A stretch of DNA of 64,000 bases from assembly GCF_026586625.1 (NCBI RefSeq), contig NZ_JAODIW010000009.1, positions 1 through 64,000 on the forward strand. The letters are read 5' to 3'. Origin of the DNA: Halobium salinum. Lineage in GTDB: Archaea > Halobacteriota > Halobacteria > Halobacteriales > Haloferacaceae. The notes below the pieces were generated by a model. The model saw only the letters and a list, made by a program, of their open reading frames with translations, was not told the origin of the DNA and did not search any database. Shown in pieces: positions 60,103-64,000 of this stretch; position 1 is the first letter of the stretch; each line of letters starts with the position of its first letter. The translations under genes were made by a program, and so were the position numbers.

Positions 60103-60684
60103 CTAGTCGAGGAGGTTCGGGCCCCGAAGCTCCTCGGGGAGCTCGCGAATCTGTGCGGGGACGCCGACGGCCAGCGACCCCGGCGGCACGTCCTCGATGA
60201 CGACGGCGCCGGCGGCGACGAACGACCCCTCGCCGACCGTGACGCCGGGGAGGATGGTCGCGTTCGCGCCGATACTCACGTCGTCCTCGAGGGTGGGCCC
60301 CACGAGGTCGACCTCCTGTCGGATGGGGTAGGGGTCGTTCGTCAGGACGGCTCGAGGCCCGACGAACACGCGGTCGCCGATTTTCGTGTAGCTCGGGACG
60401 TACACCCCGGTCTGGAGGCTGACGTTGTCGCCGATCTCCGTCCAGCCGTCGATGACGGTGTTGGTGCCGACGACCACGTCGTCGCCGATGACGGTGTGCT
60501 CGCGGATGAGCACGTTGTGGCCGGTTGTCAGCCCGCGACCGATGGTCACGTCCGTGTAGACGATAGAGCCGGCGCGGATGGTCGAATCCTCGCCGACGAC
60601 CGTCGGCTCCTCGTCGTCGTCGCCGTGCGGGTGGTCGAGCGTGACGCCTTCGGTCTCGCGGGCCCGCTCCTCGGCCTCGCTCAT
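60103..60684 (-). CDS. Hexapeptide-repeat acyltransferase
   Basis: 193 residues from MSEAEERARE; GGAGG lies six bases upstream, which fixes the start. A left-handed beta-helix of hexapeptide repeats runs from about 28 to 170 (for example VYTDVTIGRGLTTGHNVLIRE, IGDDVVVGTN, IGANATILPGVTVGEG). It is of the WbpD/WlaI type, which N-acetylates an amino group on a nucleotide-linked sugar; PIRQEVDLVGP and AVLTND resemble that subgroup. It probably finishes an amino sugar of the surface glycan. The acceptor is not certain. Confidence 0.88.
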   Translation of the reverse strand: MSEAEERARETEGVTLDHPHGDDDEEPTVVGEDSTIRAGSIVYTDVTIGRGLTTGHNVLIREHTVIGDDVVVGTNTVIDGWTEIGDNVSLQTGVYVPSYTKIGDRVFVGPRAVLTNDPYPIRQEVDLVGPTLEDDVSIGANATILPGVTVGEGSFVAAGAVVIEDVPPGSLAVGVPAQIRELPEELRGPNLLD

Positions 60685-60775
60685 CTGCGGCCTCCCACTC
60701 GCGGCGTCTCGCCACCGTCTGTGCGGCTCGTCGGGTCGGTCTCCCACGACATACCCGCCACTTCCCAGCACACCG

Positions 60776-60787
60776 GGTTTGTTATTC
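60776..60787 (-). promoter_or_regulatory. ATAACAAAGC-type promoter element (variant)
   Basis: GAATAACAAACC on the minus strand, about 97 bases before the acyltransferase start codon. Confidence 0.45.
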
Positions 60788-61020
60788 GCGGCCTGTCCGT
60801 CGGGTTACCGGGGAACCCCCACCCTCACCCGCCGAAATCGGCGGTCAACGAACTATTAACTGCCCGTTCAGCCGAGAAACATAACGTTCTTACACGCCGA
60901 ATTCGTGCTCGTCAGCCCGTCCCACGACTTCTTTACCATCGCGCCGACTGTCTTTTGATGGTCATTCAATCGTCAAGAAATATTTAATGTCCGTTTGTTT
61001 TACCACGGTTTCGAGCGGAA

Positions 61021-61030
61021 GATATATTAA
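61021..61030 (+). promoter_or_regulatory. Leaderless promoter of the Tat protein
   Basis: GATATATTAA centred about 29 bases before the ATG. Confidence 0.6.
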
Positions 61031-61054
61031 GGCAAGTTCTTATTTACGGGTTGC

Positions 61055-61945
61055 ATGGCACGCGATTGGACGGCTGACGAGCGACTCGCAGCGAACGGAA
61101 CGGGGGACTCACGAACACCACTCGACCGCCGCAGCTACCTGCGTCTGTCCGCGGGCGTAGCTGCCGGCGCGACGATGGGGGTCGGAACGGTGTCTGCGAG
61201 CGGCGACGGCGACGTCGTCGACGTGACCGACGCCGGTGTAGATTCGAGTGGTGAGACCGCGATAGACGGCCGACTCTCCGAGCTGGCCGCCGACGGTACT
61301 CGACTCCTGTTCCCGGCAGGTACGTACCGGGTCGACGACCTGACGCTCCGGAACTACGAGGGACTGGAGCTCGTCGCCCCGTCGGGTGCGACGCTTCTGT
61401 TCTCGAACGGGCCGAACAGCGGCCTCTCGCTGGTCGACTGCACCGACTTCGCCGTGGAAGGGTTCGCGACGGACACCGCCGTCTCCCGCGTCGAGGCGGC
61501 CGCCGCGGAGACCGACGACCCGGTGAACACCGTCGAGTTCGCGGTCGACGACCACGACTACGCGACCTACTGGTTCACCGTCGACGGCGACGTCTGGCGC
61601 CAGCAGACCGACGCGGCGGCGGCCCAGCCGTCCGCCGACGTCTCCGGCCCGAGCGCGGAGGGGGCGCTCGACGCCGGCGTCGTCACCTACGAGTACACGG
61701 GCGCCATCTCCGACTTCGGCCTGCTGGGCGACGCAACCGTGACGGTCAACGGACGGACGGTCGACGACTCGGTCGTCGGCCGCCGGCGCCGTCCGACGAC
61801 GCTGACGGTCGAAGACGACGCGGCGCACGAACTCGACGTCGCCGGCGACGTGACGTCGCCGACCGACGGCAGCTACCGATTCAGCGGAACGCTCTCCTCG
61901 CTCCGGGTCTCCGAGGAGACGACCGTCGAACTGACGCGCGTCTGA
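61055..61945 (+). CDS. Tat-exported protein with beta-helix start and Ig-like C-terminus
   Basis: 296 residues from MARDWTADER. Tat signal DRRSYLRLSAGVAAG (about 24-40). Residues ~50-140 resemble the first turns of a pectate-lyase-like beta-helix: DVTDAGVDSSGETAIDG, LLFPAGTYRVDDLTL and LELVAPSGATLLF. The helix is short, so it may be truncated. The C-terminal part (about 160-296) is an Ig-like region (YWFTVDGDVW, VTYEYTGAISDFGL, TLSSLRVSEETTVEL) related in style to the repeat units at 40.6-41.8 kb. Its start matches the genes at 39.6 and 52.8 kb. Likely surface polysaccharide binding. Confidence 0.75.
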   Translation: MARDWTADERLAANGTGDSRTPLDRRSYLRLSAGVAAGATMGVGTVSASGDGDVVDVTDAGVDSSGETAIDGRLSELAADGTRLLFPAGTYRVDDLTLRNYEGLELVAPSGATLLFSNGPNSGLSLVDCTDFAVEGFATDTAVSRVEAAAAETDDPVNTVEFAVDDHDYATYWFTVDGDVWRQQTDAAAAQPSADVSGPSAEGALDAGVVTYEYTGAISDFGLLGDATVTVNGRTVDDSVVGRRRRPTTLTVEDDAAHELDVAGDVTSPTDGSYRFSGTLSSLRVSEETTVELTRV

Positions 61946-62203
61946 AGCCAGTCGTGCGCCGGTCGGGTACGCCGCGACGGTCCCAGTGCGGGTACGACGC
62001 GGCCGACGCGTCCCGCGCGGGCGACCCGAATCGACAGTCGCCACACTCGACCGACCTCGACCGCCGACGGCTGGGGGGTTGTCGGCGGTCGCGTCGGCCG
62101 GTTCGGCGGCTCACGTCGCTCCGCCGTCGTGGCGGCGGCGACGCGGACGTTCCGGGCCGTGCTGGGGGGCACCAGCCCGGCAGTCTCGTTCTCGACCGCG
62201 ATT

Positions 62204-63133
62204 CTACGTCGAACCCTGGCGCCCGTCGGTGAGCGTCGCGTTCGCGGAGACCCCGTCGGTCGCGGCCGCCGCCTCGGCCTCGTCGAGCCACGCGGGCGAC
62301 CGGACCCCGGTGTCGTCGACGTCGCTCAGCGACAGCGACATCCGCATCGTCGTCGCCCGCTCGCCGTCGAACGTGACCCGCAGGTCGAACGCGCGTATCG
62401 TCCCGTCCGGCGTCACGCGGAGGGTGGAGCGGAACGCGGAGACTTCGCCGAAGACGGTCGTCTCGCCGTTCTCTCCCGACAGGCCCATCGCCGACGGGTC
62501 GAAGGCGGCCGGCCCCGTGGCGACGAGCACCGCGACCGGTTCCCCGCCGGAGCGGTCGACCGACTCGACTGTGTACGTCGTGTTGGTGACCGCGTTCCGG
62601 AGCCCCGACGGCGTCGCAGCGTCGTTCGCGTCGGGAACGACCGGGTTCTCGCCCTCCGACGGCTCGTCGGAGACGCCGTAGCTCGGCGGTGACGCGGCCG
62701 GCCCGGCGACGCTGAACCGACGGTAGGTGACGTTCTCGGCGACGAACCAGGTAACGCTCGACAGCGGTGACGACTGCTCGACCAGGTACCGCCCCTCGGC
62801 GCGGTCGACCCGGACGGTTCCGGTCGTGTTCATGCTCGGGGGGACCGCGGAGTCGTTGCCCGCTACCGACATCTCGGAGGTCCGGCGTGCGGTGAACGAG
62901 TCCGCCGCCTCGAGGCCGTCCGCGTGCCTCGCCCAGAGCCCCTCTGAGTCGACCTCCGCCCCCAGCCCCGCGTAGGGCTCCGGCGTCGGTGTCGGCGTCG
63001 CCGCGGTCGTCGGCCCCGCCGCTGCCGTCCCCTCGCCGGCGACCCCCTCTGTGGTCACCCCGGCCGACCCCGCACAGCCGGCGACGAGGGTGAGCAGTGC
63101 GAGCACGCACGCGACTCCGAGCCGTCCATCCAT
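62204..63133 (-). CDS. Lipoprotein (DUF7537-like)
   Basis: 309 residues. Signal with lipobox LVAGC at about 16-20, so lipid-anchored outside the cell. A Thr/Pro/Ala linker (about 25-52) precedes a single domain with many beta strands: YAGLGAEVDSEG, DSFTARRTSEMSV, VRVDRAEGRYLVEQ, WFVAENVTYRR. The pattern fits the haloarchaeal lipoprotein family DUF7537, of unknown role. A TATA-like TTTTATACTT about 27 bases before the ATG indicates a leaderless transcript. Confidence 0.85.
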   Translation of the reverse strand: MDGRLGVACVLALLTLVAGCAGSAGVTTEGVAGEGTAAAGPTTAATPTPTPEPYAGLGAEVDSEGLWARHADGLEAADSFTARRTSEMSVAGNDSAVPPSMNTTGTVRVDRAEGRYLVEQSSPLSSVTWFVAENVTYRRFSVAGPAASPPSYGVSDEPSEGENPVVPDANDAATPSGLRNAVTNTTYTVESVDRSGGEPVAVLVATGPAAFDPSAMGLSGENGETTVFGEVSAFRSTLRVTPDGTIRAFDLRVTFDGERATTMRMSLSLSDVDDTGVRSPAWLDEAEAAAATDGVSANATLTDGRQGST

Positions 63134-63154
63134 GACTCGAGGTTCCGCCGAAGA

Positions 63155-63165
63155 AGTATAAAATA
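63155..63165 (-). promoter_or_regulatory. Leaderless promoter of the lipoprotein gene
   Basis: TTTTATACTT on the minus strand, centred about 27 bases before the start codon. Confidence 0.55.
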
Positions 63166-63285
63166 ACGTTACTGTTCGCCGCTACAACCATCGGCTACCG
63201 TCGGTGCCGGCTCACGACCGCCGCCGGCCGGCGCTCACCGACGAACGCCGAGCGCGGCGCTTCGCACGCCGCGCTCGATACAGCG

Positions 63286-64000
63286 TTACTTCCCCGCCGA
63301 GAACCGCTTGTAGAGGGCGGCGCCGGCCTTCACCACGGGTCCGCCGCGCTCGAGGTTGTGGTAGGCCACCAGTCGCGGGCCGAACTTGGATTTGTACTCG
63401 TTCAGGCGCTTGGTGTTGGCGCCGACCATGTCGTACTGCGTGCGGTCGCGCTCGACGGCGTCGGTCATGATGTGCCAGTCGAGCAGGTCGTTCGCGGGCA
63501 CGTCCACGTCGAAGCGGACGCTCCCCTGCCAGCGGTAGACGGTGTCGCCGTCGTCGAGGGTGATCATCCCGCCGGCGAACTCGTCGTCGGCGTAGATTTC
63601 GACCGGTCGGACGTGCTCGGGGAGGCGCTCGACGAGGTCGACGACGAAGTCCTCACAGAGCATGTACTCCTTGTCCTGCTCGCCGTAGCGCTCCTCGACC
63701 CGGTTGCGGATGCGCTTTGCGGCGTCCACGTCGCCCTCGTAAGTGACGATCTCGTAGGCGTCCGCGTCGGTGTTGGTGACGTTACGCCGGGCGTCGCTGG
63801 AGAACTCGGCGAGCATCGCGTCGTGGTCCTCGTCGAGGTCGACCCGGTAGGTGTAGCCGGGGGTCGCCTCAAAGCCGGCCCAGCGGTACGGCCGGAGGTC
63901 GTCGTAGCCGACGGGCGTCGTGACGTGCGTGTACCGCGGGTCCAACTCGGCGTCGATCCAGTCGAGCGCGCCGTCGACGAACCGGCCGTGCTGTTTCTCC
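63286..64000 (-). CDS. FemAB-like / GNAT protein, 5' end outside the window
   Basis: The C-terminal 237 residues of a paralogue of the 51.7-52.7 kb gene; the frame is open to the window edge (first seen residues EKQHGRFVDGALDWID), so the start lies beyond it. Conserved motifs are RPYRWAGFEATPGYTYRVDL, DDGDTVYRWQGSVRF and DMVGANTKRLNEYKSKFGP. Missing here is the first GNAT half. The stop and the last residues (KRFSAGK) are present. A second copy of this transferase suggests two different acceptor steps in the same pathway. Confidence 0.88.
   Translation of the reverse strand, partial: EKQHGRFVDGALDWIDAELDPRYTHVTTPVGYDDLRPYRWAGFEATPGYTYRVDLDEDHDAMLAEFSSDARRNVTNTDADAYEIVTYEGDVDAAKRIRNRVEERYGEQDKEYMLCEDFVVDLVERLPEHVRPVEIYADDEFAGGMITLDDGDTVYRWQGSVRFDVDVPANDLLDWHIMTDAVERDRTQYDMVGANTKRLNEYKSKFGPRLVAYHNLERGGPVVKAGAALYKRFSAGK

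Larger units (their letters stand above)
60685..61054. other. Divergent promoter region, acyltransferase and Tat protein
   Basis: It holds the CGAATAACAAACC element of the acyltransferase on the left and, on the right, an AT-rich run with the TATA box of the Tat protein. Between them are two AT-rich patches (about 60850-60890 and 60955-61010), unusual for this genome, possibly from an acquired segment. No gene. Confidence 0.5.

Noticed and set aside
60081-60110. A GGTTCGACTCC sequence like a tRNA T-loop
   Set aside because: The flanking bases do not pair and no acceptor stem or anticodon arm is found nearby.
1-64000. CRISPR array
   Set aside because: The repeats seen have no unique spacers of 30-40 bases between identical units, and no cas genes are present.

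Overview
The window is high-GC DNA from a halophilic archaeon (class Halobacteria). The evidence is acidic proteins, Tat-type signal peptides on most exported proteins, a PGF-type C-terminal sorting tail, an RdfA / archaea-specific SMC-related pair, an Orc1/Cdc6 initiator, small haloarchaeal zinc-finger and winged-helix proteins, and many leaderless promoters with a TATA-like element 26-30 bases before the start codon. No rRNA, tRNA or CRISPR array was found. Housekeeping genes (rpiA, glmS) suggest the main chromosome or a chromosome-like replicon.

Left part (0-8.2 kb): surface genes on the minus strand. They are a polysaccharide-deacetylase lipoprotein, a GT-C-like membrane protein, a tiny conserved protein, a membrane-anchored Asp/Thr-rich stalk protein, a small membrane protein and a DUF1616-type membrane protein. 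Next (8.3-14.1 kb) is a likely replication origin and partition locus: orc1/cdc6 flanked on both sides by copies of a roughly 20-bp repeat (GAACAGCGGACANGGTGGTG), then parA with a translationally coupled partner, and three short tandem-repeat arrays (21, 9 and 18 bp) that could be centromere-like sites. Two more copies of the origin-type repeat lie 11 kb away, between the two oxidative-pentose-pathway genes.

Middle (14.1-31.9 kb): metabolism, signalling and cell shape. Genes are rpiA, a histidine kinase, a ferritin-like Tat protein, a Tat zinc carboxypeptidase-like protein with repeat domains, a divergent FAH-family dehydratase / aldehyde dehydrogenase pair, a PGF-CTERM surface protein, the rdfA-ASRP operon, a PadR regulator, a winged-helix membrane protein and glmS.

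Right part (32.7-64 kb): a large surface-glycan island. It holds CARDB-repeat and Thr/Pro-rich surface proteins, a second GT-C / DUF1616 pair, beta-helix Tat proteins, two phosphodiesterase-family enzymes, UDP-GlcNAc 2-epimerase, a second deacetylase, GT4, DUF354 and GT2 transferases, a Wzx-type flippase, a hexapeptide acyltransferase and two FemAB/GNAT-like proteins (one cut by the window edge). A motif reading ATAACAAAGC or ATAACAATGC recurs upstream of about a dozen of these scattered and divergent genes, several times exactly at the TATA position, and suggests a shared promoter class. Parts of the island (39.5-40.4 and 49.5-55.6 kb) are visibly less GC-rich and hold a decayed IS6-type transposase and a truncated Tat protein, signs of recent gene traffic. 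GlmS and the epimerase plausibly supply amino-sugar nucleotides; the transferases, flippase and modifying enzymes would assemble and decorate a polymer or surface glycan.
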